From NCBI RefSeq assembly GCF_008629675.1, contig NZ_VWOX01000019.1, positions 1 to 64,000 on the forward strand: 64,000 nucleotides of DNA, in the 5' to 3' direction. The stretch is from Roseiconus nitratireducens. Lineage in GTDB: Bacteria > Planctomycetota > Planctomycetia > Pirellulales > Pirellulaceae. The notes under the pieces were generated by a model. The model was not told where the DNA came from, ran no database searches, and saw only the letters and a program-made list of their open reading frames with translations. Made by a program: the position numbers and the translations under genes. Positions 26,012-35,053 of the stretch are shown here, piece after piece (positions within the stretch are counted from its first letter, which is position 1; every line of letters starts with the position of its first letter).

Positions 26012-27598
26012 TCATTGCACTCCCGGCGTCCCGGATTCGACGGTGAAGCTGGCTCGACGTGTGGCTTTGCCTCCCGGCGACGTGACTTGATCCATGACGA
26101 CGTAGTCACTGACCCATTGCTTCGGTGTGACCGTGCATAGCACGTAACCGCGCTGCGCATTGTGGAACCGGACGCCGGGGTTGTCCGCTAACAACTGATC
26201 GTGCGTCGCGATCTTGTCGACCCCGTTCCCGCCACTGGAGATCGAGGTGGCGACAAATTCCGTCGCCACCACCGGCTGGTCTCCCTCGCGGTCGTCGATC
26301 CGCAAGTCGTTGACCCAGTTCGAATGGATGTCACCGGTCAGGACGATCGGGTTGGGAACCCGCCGGTCGCGCATGAACTCCAACAATGCACCGCGTTCCG
26401 CATAGGCGCCGGGCCATTGGTCCATGGAATAGTTCAACTCCGAGTCTTCCTTGCCGCGGAACCCAGCCGCACCCATCATCACCTGTTGCGCCAGCACGTT
26501 CCACGTTCCTTGCGAAGACAACAATTCCGAACGCAACCAGCCGCGCTGCTCGCTTCCCAACAAAGAGTTCTCGACGGCACAGGCGGCTTCGTTCAGCGGA
26601 GACTTGCGATCGTCGTTCGGCTGGTCGGTGCGGTATTGACGGGTGTCCAGAATGGCAAAGTTTGCCAGGCGGCCGAACGATGCTTGGCGATACAACTGCA
26701 TGTGCGGACCGCGCGGCAGCGATTCCGGACGCAAGGGCATCATCTCGTAGTAAGCTTGATAAGCGTTCGCGCGACGCTGTAAGTAGGAGAGCGGATCAAC
26801 GTCCCGTTCTTCGGAAACGTCACAGGCACAATTGTTGTCAAACTCGTGATCGTCCCAGGTCAGGAACCAGGGGCACTGGGCGTGCATGCCTTTCAGCAAC
26901 GGATCGGACCGGTATTGCGAATAGCGGATCCGATAATCTCCCAGCGATTCGATTTCGGCCCCCAAGTGAGATCGAATCTTACCGGTTCGCCCGGCTTCGT
27001 ATTCGTAGATGTAGTCTCCCAGGAAGAAGACCAGGTCCGGATGCTCCTGGGCCATGGATTCGTAGGCGGTGTACAGCCCCTGTTCATAGTTCTGGCAGGA
27101 GGCAAAGGCAAACCTCAGTTTTTCCGGCAGGACGTCACGTCGAGGCATGGTACGCGTGCGACCGATCGGGCTCTCCGCGTCGCCGCACAGGAATCGGTAC
27201 CAGTACCAGTGATCCGGCTTCAGCCCCTGGACCACTTGGTGGACGGAGTGTCCCAGTTGTGGCGTTGCGAGCGTGGTCCCCGATCTCACGACCTGAGTGA
27301 ATCCTTGATCCTCGGCGACCTGCCAACGCACGGGTACGGAATGGGCGGGCATCCCTCCGTATGGAGTCAACGGCTCGGGTGCTAGCCGTGTCCAGAGGAC
27401 CACGCTGGTACTGTCCGGATCGCCTGAGGCGACCCCCAGCGAGAATGGATCGTCGGCGAAAGCGACTTCACTTGCCGTCGATTCATGAAGCCCTAGCGTG
27501 GGAATGGCAGCGGCGGCCAGCGTGAACTCCATCCAAAGCCGGCGACTCATCCCGCCTTCGGATCGAATCGCCTGCACCAGCTCTTTTCGGTTCAGCAT
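26012..27598 (-). CDS. phoD: PhoD-family alkaline phosphatase/phosphodiesterase
   Basis: A 528-aa secreted PhoD enzyme. The N-terminal SRRLWMEFTLAAAAIPTLGL looks like a Tat-type signal. The PhoD N-terminal domain follows (FSLGVASGDPDSTSVVLWTRL), then the metallophosphatase part with FFLGDYIYEYEAG, TWDDHEFDNN and LTGDIHSNW, which supply Asp, His and Asn metal ligands. It releases phosphate from esters or teichoic-type polymers outside the cytoplasm. ATG 27598 is chosen because AGGAAG lies six bases upstream; an in-frame ATG at 27619 is less supported. No pho-regulon box was identified. Confidence 0.92.
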   Translation of the reverse strand: MLNRKELVQAIRSEGGMSRRLWMEFTLAAAAIPTLGLHESTASEVAFADDPFSLGVASGDPDSTSVVLWTRLAPEPLTPYGGMPAHSVPVRWQVAEDQGFTQVVRSGTTLATPQLGHSVHQVVQGLKPDHWYWYRFLCGDAESPIGRTRTMPRRDVLPEKLRFAFASCQNYEQGLYTAYESMAQEHPDLVFFLGDYIYEYEAGRTGKIRSHLGAEIESLGDYRIRYSQYRSDPLLKGMHAQCPWFLTWDDHEFDNNCACDVSEERDVDPLSYLQRRANAYQAYYEMMPLRPESLPRGPHMQLYRQASFGRLANFAILDTRQYRTDQPNDDRKSPLNEAACAVENSLLGSEQRGWLRSELLSSQGTWNVLAQQVMMGAAGFRGKEDSELNYSMDQWPGAYAERGALLEFMRDRRVPNPIVLTGDIHSNWVNDLRIDDREGDQPVVATEFVATSISSGGNGVDKIATHDQLLADNPGVRFHNAQRGYVLCTVTPKQWVSDYVVMDQVTSPGGKATRRASFTVESGTPGVQ

Positions 27599-28377
27599 TG
27601 TCAACTTCCTGAGGATCAACGCGCTTCGTCAACGAACGCACGATCCGATCTTGTGGAATTCGGCGTAGAAATCACGTTCCGGTCGCGTCGCCGCGGGACT
27701 CGGCAGAGGATGCCTTCAGCGGTGGCCGCCCGGAAAACCAGGGGCGGTTCGACGTTTCTGGAAACGTTGTGGGGTAGGACAACTTGACGTCAAATTGTAA
27801 CCGGGGATCTTGCGACCTGCCATCGAAGGCAGACGCCAAGCCTTGCCGATGCATCAAATCTTCATTCGGACTCGCCACTGTGTGGGCAGTTCACCTTTCA
27901 GCGAGGCGATGGAATCTCCACAAGTGCAAACATTCGTGGGCAACCTTCACCCTCCCGCAAGCGGGAGGGTCGGAGACGAGGAACGAGGCTCCGGGGAGGG
28001 CATCATCGGAATCGAGTTACAAGCGCATGAGTTAGAGGGACAACCCTCCCCGCGTCGTCGCAAGCTCCTCCGCGACCCTCCCGCAAGCGGGAGGGTGAAG
28101 CGCAGAACGCATGACATTGATCGCGGGATGGACCGCCACGGAATTGACCCACAAAAGCAGGGCAGTCGAAATCTCGAGTCCCGATATTCCGAACTGTCGA
28201 CGCGACGACCTAGTGCGACCCGCATCGGAGTTACAGACAAAGCCTCGCTGCTGCGAAGATTGTCACCGAGCTGGTACAAATCTGCCACTCCGGCGTGCCC
28301 GGATCGACACGCCGCAAGACGATCGGGTTATGCTGAGTCCGAGCGTGTTCATCCTCCTTTCCCCCTCGGCTTCCGCC
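27599..28377. other. 780-base intergenic region with palindromes
   Basis: Between the divergent PhoD and sulfatase genes. It holds two identical hairpins (27949-27970 and 28075-28096). The sulfatase frame extends upstream to 28111 without similarity and is not taken as coding. No further gene is seen. Confidence 0.5.
27949..28096. repeat. pair of identical 22-bp hairpins
   Basis: ACCCTCCCGC, AA, GCGGGAGGGT occurs at 27949-27970 and again at 28075-28096, each a perfect ten-base-pair stem with a two-base loop. Between them lies a CCGGGGAGGGC / CCCTCCCCG-rich stretch that resembles a third, degenerate arm. No T-run follows, so a classical intrinsic terminator is not supported. Confidence 0.75.
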
Positions 28378-30567
28378 ATGAAAAGCGTTCTTTTACTCGT
28401 GTGCCTCGCGGTGTTCTCGGTCGGGCGTGCGGGTGCCGCCGACCGCCCCAACATCGTGTTCTTCTTCGCCGATGATCAGACCATCAGTACGCTGGGATGC
28501 TACGGCAATCCGATCGTGCAAACGCCCAATATTGATTCCCTGGCCGAACGGGGTGTGCGATTCGAAAACGCATTCGTCAGCCATTCCATTTGCTGGGTCA
28601 GCCGCACCACCATTCTGACCGGGTTGACCGGGCGCAGCTACGGGACGCCGGGCCAGCCCGAATTGGCCCGCGCCGACGCCGTCCAGACTCTCTATCCGGA
28701 CTTGCTTCGACGCAACGGTTACCGGACCGGCTTTTTTGGCAAATGGCACGCCAAGATGCCCAAGGGCTTTCGTGCGGAAGAACACTTTGATGAGTTCCAA
28801 GCAATCGGGCGCAACCCCTATTACAAACCTCAACCCGACGGCAGCCTGCGCCACGAAACGGAGCTGATCATCGATCGCGGAATCGAGTTTCTCCAGTCGC
28901 AGCCCGCGGACAAACCATTCGCCTTGAATCTTTGGTTCAACGCTTGTCACGCCGAAGACAGTGACCGTCGCCCGGGAATCGGGCACTTTCCATGGCCGCG
29001 CGAAGTCGACGGAATGTACGAAGACGAGCAAATCCCTCCGCCACGCCTGAGCGCCTCGGAGATTTTCGACAACCTGCCCGACTTCCTGCGAACGACCATC
29101 AACCGGGAGCGATTCTTTTGGCGGTGGAACACCGACCAGAAATACCAAACCAACATGCGGGCCTACTATCGGATGGTCACCGGCATCGATCGCGGGATCG
29201 GTCGATTCTTAGCAGCGCTGCAGGAAGCCGGAATGGCTGAAAATACCATCGTCGTCTATTCGGCAGACAACGGTTACCACATGGGCAATCGAGGCTTGGC
29301 GGGCAAGTGGTCTCACTTCGAAGAATCGCTGCGGGTCCCGATGATCATTGCCGATCCCCGCGTCGACAGCGACCAGCGTGGCAAAACCGTTGACGCGATC
29401 GCCTTGAATCTGGACCTTCCCGCGACCTTTCTGGATTGGGGTGGTGCGGAAATCCCCGAGCGCTATCAAGGCCGAAGTCTGAGCCCGCTTGTCGAAGACG
29501 GGGTTCCCGACGACTGGCGAGCGGAATCGTTTCACGAGCACTTTGCCGTCCGCAATCGAATCCCCGCGTTCGAGGGGATCCGCAACGAACGGTTCAAGTA
29601 CGTCCGCTACTTCGACCACGGCAATCACGAATTCCTGCATGACTTGAAGAACGATCCGGACGAACTGATCAACTTGGCCGGCGACCCGAAACACGCGGAA
29701 ACGTTGCAAGCGATGCGTCAACGGACGGATCGGCGGGTGGACCAGTTGGGTGGTCCGCTGGATCCGCTGAATGGGAAGTTCACTTCGTCGACGGAACCTT
29801 ATCCCGAAGCTTCCGCAGCCAACGCGTCCGGTTCAGGCAAAGACGGTTTCGCGAATCTGTTCAACGGCAGGAATTTGAACGGCTGGGTCGGCGATTCCAA
29901 GTATTGGTCGGTTCAGGATGGTGCCCTCACCGGTGTCACCGACGGCTCGCTGAAGATGAATCAGTTTCTGACTTGGAAAGGATCGACGGTTCGCAATTTT
30001 GACCTTCGGGTGAAAGTCAAAGTCAGCGAAGGCGGAAACAGCGGCATCCAATACCGAGGAACGCCTCGCCCCGATTTGGGCTTGGACGTGGTCACCGGTT
30101 ATCAGTGTGACGTTGTCGCCAACCGACCCGAGTACAACGGCATGTTGTACGAAGAGAAAGGTCGCAGAATTCTCTCGCACACCGGTGAAAAGGTGGTGGT
30201 CGATTCCGACGGCCAACCGTGGGTCATCGGCACCTTTCCGGTGAAGACCTTTGAACTGGAGACGTGGCATGATTATCGCGTCCTGGCGCGAGGCAATCAT
30301 CACCAACATTGGATCGATGGGCATCCGACGGCGGATCTGATCGACCTGGACCCCAGTGGCCGCGCGCTCGAAGGCGTTTTGGCCGTCCAGGTCCACGTGG
30401 GCCCGGCGATGAAGATCCAGTACAAAGATTTCCGCATCAAGCATCTGCCCGATGCGATGCCACTGGAAACGGCCGAGGACCATCCGATCCCGGCCGATGC
30501 CTACGGCGTGAAGCCCCAAGGCAAACTGCCCAAGGATTGGAAACCGCCAGTTTTTGGCGAGCAGTGA
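28378..30567 (+). CDS. secreted sulfatase fused to DUF1080 domain
   Basis: A 729-aa exported protein. A signal peptide (MKSVLLLVCLAVFSVGRAGA) precedes a type I sulfatase domain (about residues 23-470): PNIVFFFADDQ with Asp32/Asp33 metal ligands, the active-site region with Cys72 in CWVSRTTILTG, SADNGYHMGNRG and a catalytic KWSHFEESLRVP. The consensus for formylglycine formation is C-x-P/A-x-R; here the third position is Val74. A DUF1080 (3-keto-disaccharide hydrolase-like) domain fills about 490-685 (LFNGRNLNGWVGDSKYWSV). This pair suggests action on sulfated polysaccharide in the periplasm or outside. ATG 28378 starts the signal peptide. Confidence 0.92.
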   Translation: MKSVLLLVCLAVFSVGRAGAADRPNIVFFFADDQTISTLGCYGNPIVQTPNIDSLAERGVRFENAFVSHSICWVSRTTILTGLTGRSYGTPGQPELARADAVQTLYPDLLRRNGYRTGFFGKWHAKMPKGFRAEEHFDEFQAIGRNPYYKPQPDGSLRHETELIIDRGIEFLQSQPADKPFALNLWFNACHAEDSDRRPGIGHFPWPREVDGMYEDEQIPPPRLSASEIFDNLPDFLRTTINRERFFWRWNTDQKYQTNMRAYYRMVTGIDRGIGRFLAALQEAGMAENTIVVYSADNGYHMGNRGLAGKWSHFEESLRVPMIIADPRVDSDQRGKTVDAIALNLDLPATFLDWGGAEIPERYQGRSLSPLVEDGVPDDWRAESFHEHFAVRNRIPAFEGIRNERFKYVRYFDHGNHEFLHDLKNDPDELINLAGDPKHAETLQAMRQRTDRRVDQLGGPLDPLNGKFTSSTEPYPEASAANASGSGKDGFANLFNGRNLNGWVGDSKYWSVQDGALTGVTDGSLKMNQFLTWKGSTVRNFDLRVKVKVSEGGNSGIQYRGTPRPDLGLDVVTGYQCDVVANRPEYNGMLYEEKGRRILSHTGEKVVVDSDGQPWVIGTFPVKTFELETWHDYRVLARGNHHQHWIDGHPTADLIDLDPSGRALEGVLAVQVHVGPAMKIQYKDFRIKHLPDAMPLETAEDHPIPADAYGVKPQGKLPKDWKPPVFGEQ

Positions 30568-30694
30568 TCCGGGTTAGCAAGTGGTGACTCTCAGCCGTCC
30601 ACTTCGGTCGGCTTCCCACCGAACGTCACCTACCCTGACGATCCATCCTCTCCGCGCCTTCCCTGCCAATCTCCCACCTCTTTCGGTCTTTCCT

Positions 30695-32713
30695 ATGATT
30701 CGCCTGCTGGATGCATGTGTCGGTGGAACCAAAATCCGACGCATCTTGATTTCAATGTTCATGATTGCCGGGATCCACTGGACGAATACCGGCACCTTGT
30801 CGGCGGAGGACCGACCCGACCAGGCCGCAGAACGTTCCTCTGTCAAACATGTTCGTTTGCTGTCGGTCGGCAACAGCTTCACGAACAATGCCACGCGTTT
30901 CCTGGATGACTTGGCAGAATCCGCGGGGCATCGATTGACTTACCAGGGGTTGATCATTGGCGGTTCGCCGTTGGAAAGGCACGCGGGAATGGCGGTCAAG
31001 TTCGAAGCGGATCGTTCAGACAAATCGGCACGCTACGCCAACGGCTCCAGTCTGCAGCAGGCGCTTCAATCGGATGCCTGGGACTTCGTCACCATCCAAC
31101 AATTGAGCATCAAAAGTCATGACTTGAAGACCTATCAACCGTACGCCTCACAACTGGCATCGATCATCCATCGCTACGCGCCCCAGGCAGAATTACTCGT
31201 TCACCAGACGTGGGCCTATCGTCAAGACGACCCGCGATTCTCTGGTTCACATTCGGGTTCGCAATCCCGGCCTGGGGAACCGACCACGCAGCAGGAAATG
31301 TATCGCGGTCTGACAGCGGCTTACCGCGAGATCGCTTCGGCACTAGGTGCCCAACGCATTCCAGTTGGCGACGCCTTTTTCCTTGCCGATTCCCATCCGA
31401 CCCAAGGCTACGAACCAGACGCGAGCTTCGATCCGGCAGCCGCCGAGTATCCGGAGCTGCCGCAGCAACGCCACTCGTTGCACGTCGGCTGGCGATGGAG
31501 AGAACGCGATGGCCAAAAGACACTTTCCATGGACGGCCACCACGCCAATACGGCCGGGGAATACCTGGGGGCCTGCGTCTGGTTCGAATGTCTGTTTGGT
31601 GAATCAGCCGTAGGCAATGACTTCGTGCCGGAGGGTCTGGACAGCGACGAAGCCGCGTTTCTGCAACAGGTGGCCCATCGGGCCGTGCAGGCTGCGGAGG
31701 ATGTCCCTGATGGAGTTAGTGATTCTGGCGTGCCGGCTTTCCAGGATCCCCAACCGCAACGATACACCCTGAGTGCCCGCGCCAGCCGGTTGGACTCGCA
31801 GGCGAAGGAGTACCCGAATATCAAGTTTGTTTTTGGTAACGACGAACAGCCCCAAGACGTCGAACGCGCGTCCGTCGATACCCGTGTCCCGCCACGTGGA
31901 AAGCTAGTGATTTGGTTGATGGGATACAACGACGAATTATTCAAGCGTCTGAACGGCTATGGACTGCATGCGATTCAAGTCAGTTATGCCAATAAATGGT
32001 TTGGAACCCTGTGCCAGCCACGGCCGAGCGATGCGTACGCCCGCGGAAAGGTTCGTTTGGAGGCGGCGACCGGACAGGATTTCAGCGACGAATTGGATCT
32101 GCAGCCGGCTGATGGGGCCGCCGAACGGGCGTTGCAGTTGGTTCGCTGGCTGGCGAAGGAAAATCCTCAGGGACGTTGGGACCAGTTTCTGGCAGCCGAC
32201 GGAAAACGTTTGCGTTGGGACCGCATTGTCGTTTCCGGCAGTTCGCACGGCAGCACGACCGCGGCGCGATTTGCGAAATACCAGCGCGTGGATCGCGTTG
32301 TGATGCTGTGTGGGCCGCGCGACCAGGATCAGGATTGGCAAAGTCTGCCATCGGCCACGCCGGCCAACCGCATTTTCGGGTTCAGCCATGTGCTCGACGG
32401 AGGTTGGACTGGTGATCACTACTGCCGGTCGTGGGAAATGTTGGGTCTGAATCAGTTCGGTCCGATTGTGAATGTCGACACCGCCCAGCCACCCTACCAG
32501 AACACGCGGCGACTGATTTCGGATGCGGACGTCGGAGGCGACGCGCGAAGAGCTCACTCGGCCGTGACTCCCGGACGCTCATCGCCGAAAGACGACCAGG
32601 GGAATTTCCTGTACGAACCTGTGTGGCGTTATCTCTACTCGCATCCCGTTGATCAGACGGGAGATCCAACGCCGGCGGATCCCGAATGCTTGCGGGAGCA
32701 CGTGCAATACTGA
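30695..32713 (+). CDS. DUF4886 (SGNH-like) and BPSS1187-like hydrolase fusion
   Basis: A 672-aa exported protein with two enzyme-like halves. After an N-terminal hydrophobic segment (RRILISMFMIAGIHW), a DUF4886/SGNH-type domain (about residues 50-300) begins with LLSVGNSFTNNATRFLDDLA and contains FVTIQQLSIKSHDL and MDGHHANTAGEYL, giving likely Ser and His residues. The second part (about 390-650) resembles the BPSS1187 family of alpha/beta hydrolases: KLVIWLMGYNDELFKRL, RIVVSGSSHGSTTAARFAKY and VVMLCGPRDQDQDW. ATG 30695 is chosen for the signal. It follows the sulfatase gene by about 130 bases on the same strand, so a joint role in breaking down acylated or sulfated glycans is plausible but unproven. 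Confidence 0.78.
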   Translation: MIRLLDACVGGTKIRRILISMFMIAGIHWTNTGTLSAEDRPDQAAERSSVKHVRLLSVGNSFTNNATRFLDDLAESAGHRLTYQGLIIGGSPLERHAGMAVKFEADRSDKSARYANGSSLQQALQSDAWDFVTIQQLSIKSHDLKTYQPYASQLASIIHRYAPQAELLVHQTWAYRQDDPRFSGSHSGSQSRPGEPTTQQEMYRGLTAAYREIASALGAQRIPVGDAFFLADSHPTQGYEPDASFDPAAAEYPELPQQRHSLHVGWRWRERDGQKTLSMDGHHANTAGEYLGACVWFECLFGESAVGNDFVPEGLDSDEAAFLQQVAHRAVQAAEDVPDGVSDSGVPAFQDPQPQRYTLSARASRLDSQAKEYPNIKFVFGNDEQPQDVERASVDTRVPPRGKLVIWLMGYNDELFKRLNGYGLHAIQVSYANKWFGTLCQPRPSDAYARGKVRLEAATGQDFSDELDLQPADGAAERALQLVRWLAKENPQGRWDQFLAADGKRLRWDRIVVSGSSHGSTTAARFAKYQRVDRVVMLCGPRDQDQDWQSLPSATPANRIFGFSHVLDGGWTGDHYCRSWEMLGLNQFGPIVNVDTAQPPYQNTRRLISDADVGGDARRAHSAVTPGRSSPKDDQGNFLYEPVWRYLYSHPVDQTGDPTPADPECLREHVQY

Positions 32714-33080
32714 ACCATTTTCCCGGCGCAGCTTGCGGCGGAGAGCGTTCGCTTCTGTCCATCTGGCGCATGCTTCGAATTCAGCTCCGTCGGCGGCATT
32801 TCCGCCGTCGCTGGCGAAAGTTTCATCGTCGGCTGGCTTTCAAAGCAAGTGTCGAGAACCGTCTGGAACCGCGACGGCAGATTCTTGAACGCACAAACCG
32901 CCGAAAACCGGCAAATTCCCTTGATTGGAAGGCAACGCGGAATCGGGCGCCATCATCGGGCATCTCGGTACGGAAACTGCATTCCAATGCGTTTTCCCCA
33001 GTCTTGCCCATCGAGCGAGGCGGCTCCGCAGTGAAGTGGAGTCCGGTCATTCCGTTCCCCATGAAGGATTCGCGCGGTTC
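32714..33080 (+). other. intergenic region before hemP, no gene recognised
   Basis: About 370 bases. The frame that becomes hemP is open from 32925, but its residues before 33081 have no similarity. The stretch probably holds the hemP promoter. No convincing Fur box could be picked by eye. Confidence 0.45.
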
Positions 33081-33281
33081 ATGCCTTCCGGTGACGATCA
33101 ACGTCAAGATTCAAGCAGCACCTTTGGATCGCAAGATGCCGATGCATCCGAGTCGCATTCGGTGCCGATTTTGGATTCACGAGACATCCTCGGTTCCGGC
33201 CGAGAGGTTTGGATCCGACACCGCGGCGAAATGTACCGTCTTCGGTTGACTGCATCCGGCAAGTTATACTTGAGTAAATGA
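33081..33281 (+). CDS. hemP: HemP/HmuP-type hemin uptake protein
   Basis: A 66-aa protein. The C-terminal 35 residues match the HemP pattern: SVPILDSRDILGSGREVWI, HRGEMYRLRLTASGKLYLSK. The first 25 or so are a variable Ser/Asp/Gln-rich tail. HemP proteins are associated with heme and iron uptake, in some bacteria as a transcriptional activator of the heme receptor. ATG 33081 is preferred to an earlier in-frame start that gives unrelated sequence. The tonB gene follows 81 bases later on the same strand, which supports an iron or heme uptake unit. The receptor, exbB and exbD are not in this window. Confidence 0.8.
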   Translation: MPSGDDQRQDSSSTFGSQDADASESHSVPILDSRDILGSGREVWIRHRGEMYRLRLTASGKLYLSK

Positions 33282-33362
33282 GTGTCCGTTCCGCGGCAGC
33301 GTCCGCGTGTCTTTGTTTGAAATGACCAAACGATGACTGTTCGTCGATGAGCTTCTTGATCG

Positions 33363-34127
33363 TTGAGTTCTTTTTCTAAGTCATCCGCGCTCTCTGTTTC
33401 CCTGCATGCGGCATTGCTGGCGGTTCTGTACCTGCTGCCTGCGTCCGAATCGCGTCGATTTCAATCCTCGGGCCAGCTCCAGGTGATCACGCTGGAATTG
33501 AGCCAGGCGGTTGAGTCGGCAAAGATCCAGCCAGTTTCCGTGGAAGTGCCACCGCCGCCGCGGCGTTTTGCTCCGGAGCAGGAATCGCCCAGAGAAGAGA
33601 TGCTCGAACCGTTCGATCGGGAAATACCTCCGGCAGAACCGTTGGGGAAGCGCCCGACGACGCGACCGGACGCGCCGACCAGCCCGCCGGTGGCGACAGC
33701 CGTCACGAAGTCGGAGCCGCCGAAGCGGCGTCAGCTGCCCGAGCAGCTGCCCGATCAGCCCATCGAAGAAGTGGTTCCCCGCCGCCCACCGGTTGTCCGC
33801 ACTCCGCCGCCGTCGTTCCGGCCCACGAATCCGATGGAGCAGATCGCCGGACTGCAGGATCCGACCTCGGCCGATTTGTCATCCAACCCGCCGCCGGAGT
33901 ATCCGGCGGAAGCGGTTCGCCGGCGACTGGAAGGAACCATTCTGTTGGAATTGACGATCGATGCGTCCGGCAACGTCACGGATGCCACGGTTCTTCGTTC
34001 CAGCGGACATGCATCGTTGGATCGTGCCGCGATCGATGCGGTTTTGCGATGGAAGGGACAGCCGGCGACACGTTGGGGGCGACCGGTTGCGACCGTCGAA
34101 CGTCTGCCCGTTCGATTCCGGCTTTAA
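33363..34127 (+). CDS. tonB: TonB-family energy transducer
   Basis: A 254-aa TonB protein with one N-terminal membrane anchor (LSVSLHAALLAVLYLLPA), a long Pro/Glu/Arg-rich periplasmic spacer (about residues 55-170) and the TonB C-terminal domain: NPPPEYPAEAVRRRLEGTILL, SGNVTDATVLRSSGHASLD, AAIDAVLRWKGQPAT. It transfers proton-motive energy to outer-membrane receptors. It starts with TTG at 33363, as no ATG or GTG lies in frame before the anchor. It follows hemP on the same strand. ExbB/ExbD partners must be elsewhere. Confidence 0.88.
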   Translation: MSSFSKSSALSVSLHAALLAVLYLLPASESRRFQSSGQLQVITLELSQAVESAKIQPVSVEVPPPPRRFAPEQESPREEMLEPFDREIPPAEPLGKRPTTRPDAPTSPPVATAVTKSEPPKRRQLPEQLPDQPIEEVVPRRPPVVRTPPPSFRPTNPMEQIAGLQDPTSADLSSNPPPEYPAEAVRRRLEGTILLELTIDASGNVTDATVLRSSGHASLDRAAIDAVLRWKGQPATRWGRPVATVERLPVRFRL

Positions 34128-34247
34128 AAGATCTCGGCAGTGAGCAATCGCCTGGCCCGGTGGCCGTCAACATCGGCTGACGGAGTAGAATGATGATTGC
34201 CCTGATTGAGTCGTTTCTCTTTCGCCCCAACATCAGCCGGCTACGCC

Positions 34248-34955
34248 ATGTCCTGGTCAAAATCTCAAGTCATTTCGCTTTTGCGGGAAAACCAAGACGA
34301 ACGCGGCGTGACGCACTGGCAAAAGCGCGCCAAGCAGGCAACCGGCCTCTCAAGCTTCGGAATCGGTCTGACGAAGCTTCGCAAGTTGGCAAAGCAAATC
34401 GGTCGTGAGCCCAAACTCGCAGCACAGCTTTGGAAATCGGATATCTACGACGCCAAAGTGATCGCAATTTTGATCGACGATCCCAAAGCGATCTCGAAAG
34501 AACAGGCCGAAAGACAGGTCGAACAGATCAATGCGGGGATGTTGTCGCATGTCTTCGCCTCCTGTGACGCCCCGCTTGCAAAATCCCCCATCGCCTTCGA
34601 ATTGGCTGAAGAGTGGATGAACAGCCAGGACGAAGTGCGTCGGCGGTGCGGCTACAGTCTGCTGTACGAACTGTCCAAACGAAAAGTCAAAGCGATGGAC
34701 GATGATTACTGCCTGCAGCGGATCGCTGACATTCGGGAACACATTCACGACGAACCGATGTGGGTCCGCGAAGCAATGAACACAGCCCTGATGGGTTTGG
34801 GGAAACGCAACAAGACACTGAACCAGGCCGCCATCAAGGCGGCTAAAGCGATCGGTCCGGTCCAGATCGACTACGGTGACGACAATCAGTGCCAGCCACT
34901 GGATGTACTCAAGCACCTCACCAGCGATTACGTGAAGAACAAATTTGCCAAGTGA
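34248..34955 (+). CDS. DNA alkylation repair protein (AlkD-like)
   Basis: A 235-aa all-helical protein of the DNA alkylation repair enzyme family with HEAT-like repeats: SFGIGLTKLRKLAKQIGREP, LAAQLWKSDIYDAKVIAILIDDP, WMNSQDEVRRRCGYSLLYELSK and MWVREAMNTALMGLGKRN. The Trp and Asp of WKSDIYDAK are typical of AlkD-type DNA glycosylases, which excise N3- and N7-alkylpurines. ATG 34248 is used. There is no obvious operon partner; tonB ends about 120 bases upstream. Confidence 0.88.
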   Translation: MSWSKSQVISLLRENQDERGVTHWQKRAKQATGLSSFGIGLTKLRKLAKQIGREPKLAAQLWKSDIYDAKVIAILIDDPKAISKEQAERQVEQINAGMLSHVFASCDAPLAKSPIAFELAEEWMNSQDEVRRRCGYSLLYELSKRKVKAMDDDYCLQRIADIREHIHDEPMWVREAMNTALMGLGKRNKTLNQAAIKAAKAIGPVQIDYGDDNQCQPLDVLKHLTSDYVKNKFAK

Positions 34956-35053
34956 CGCGTCCGTCGCAGAATCTCATCTCGATTCAGCAGCGAAACAAAA
35001 CTCGATGAGTTCCAGTCGCAAAGCAACGCCAGCCCCCTGCCGTCGGCGCTCCA

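Noticed and set aside
27949..28096. Intrinsic terminators
   Set aside because: The stems are strong, but the loop is only two bases and no T-run follows. Listed as repeats.
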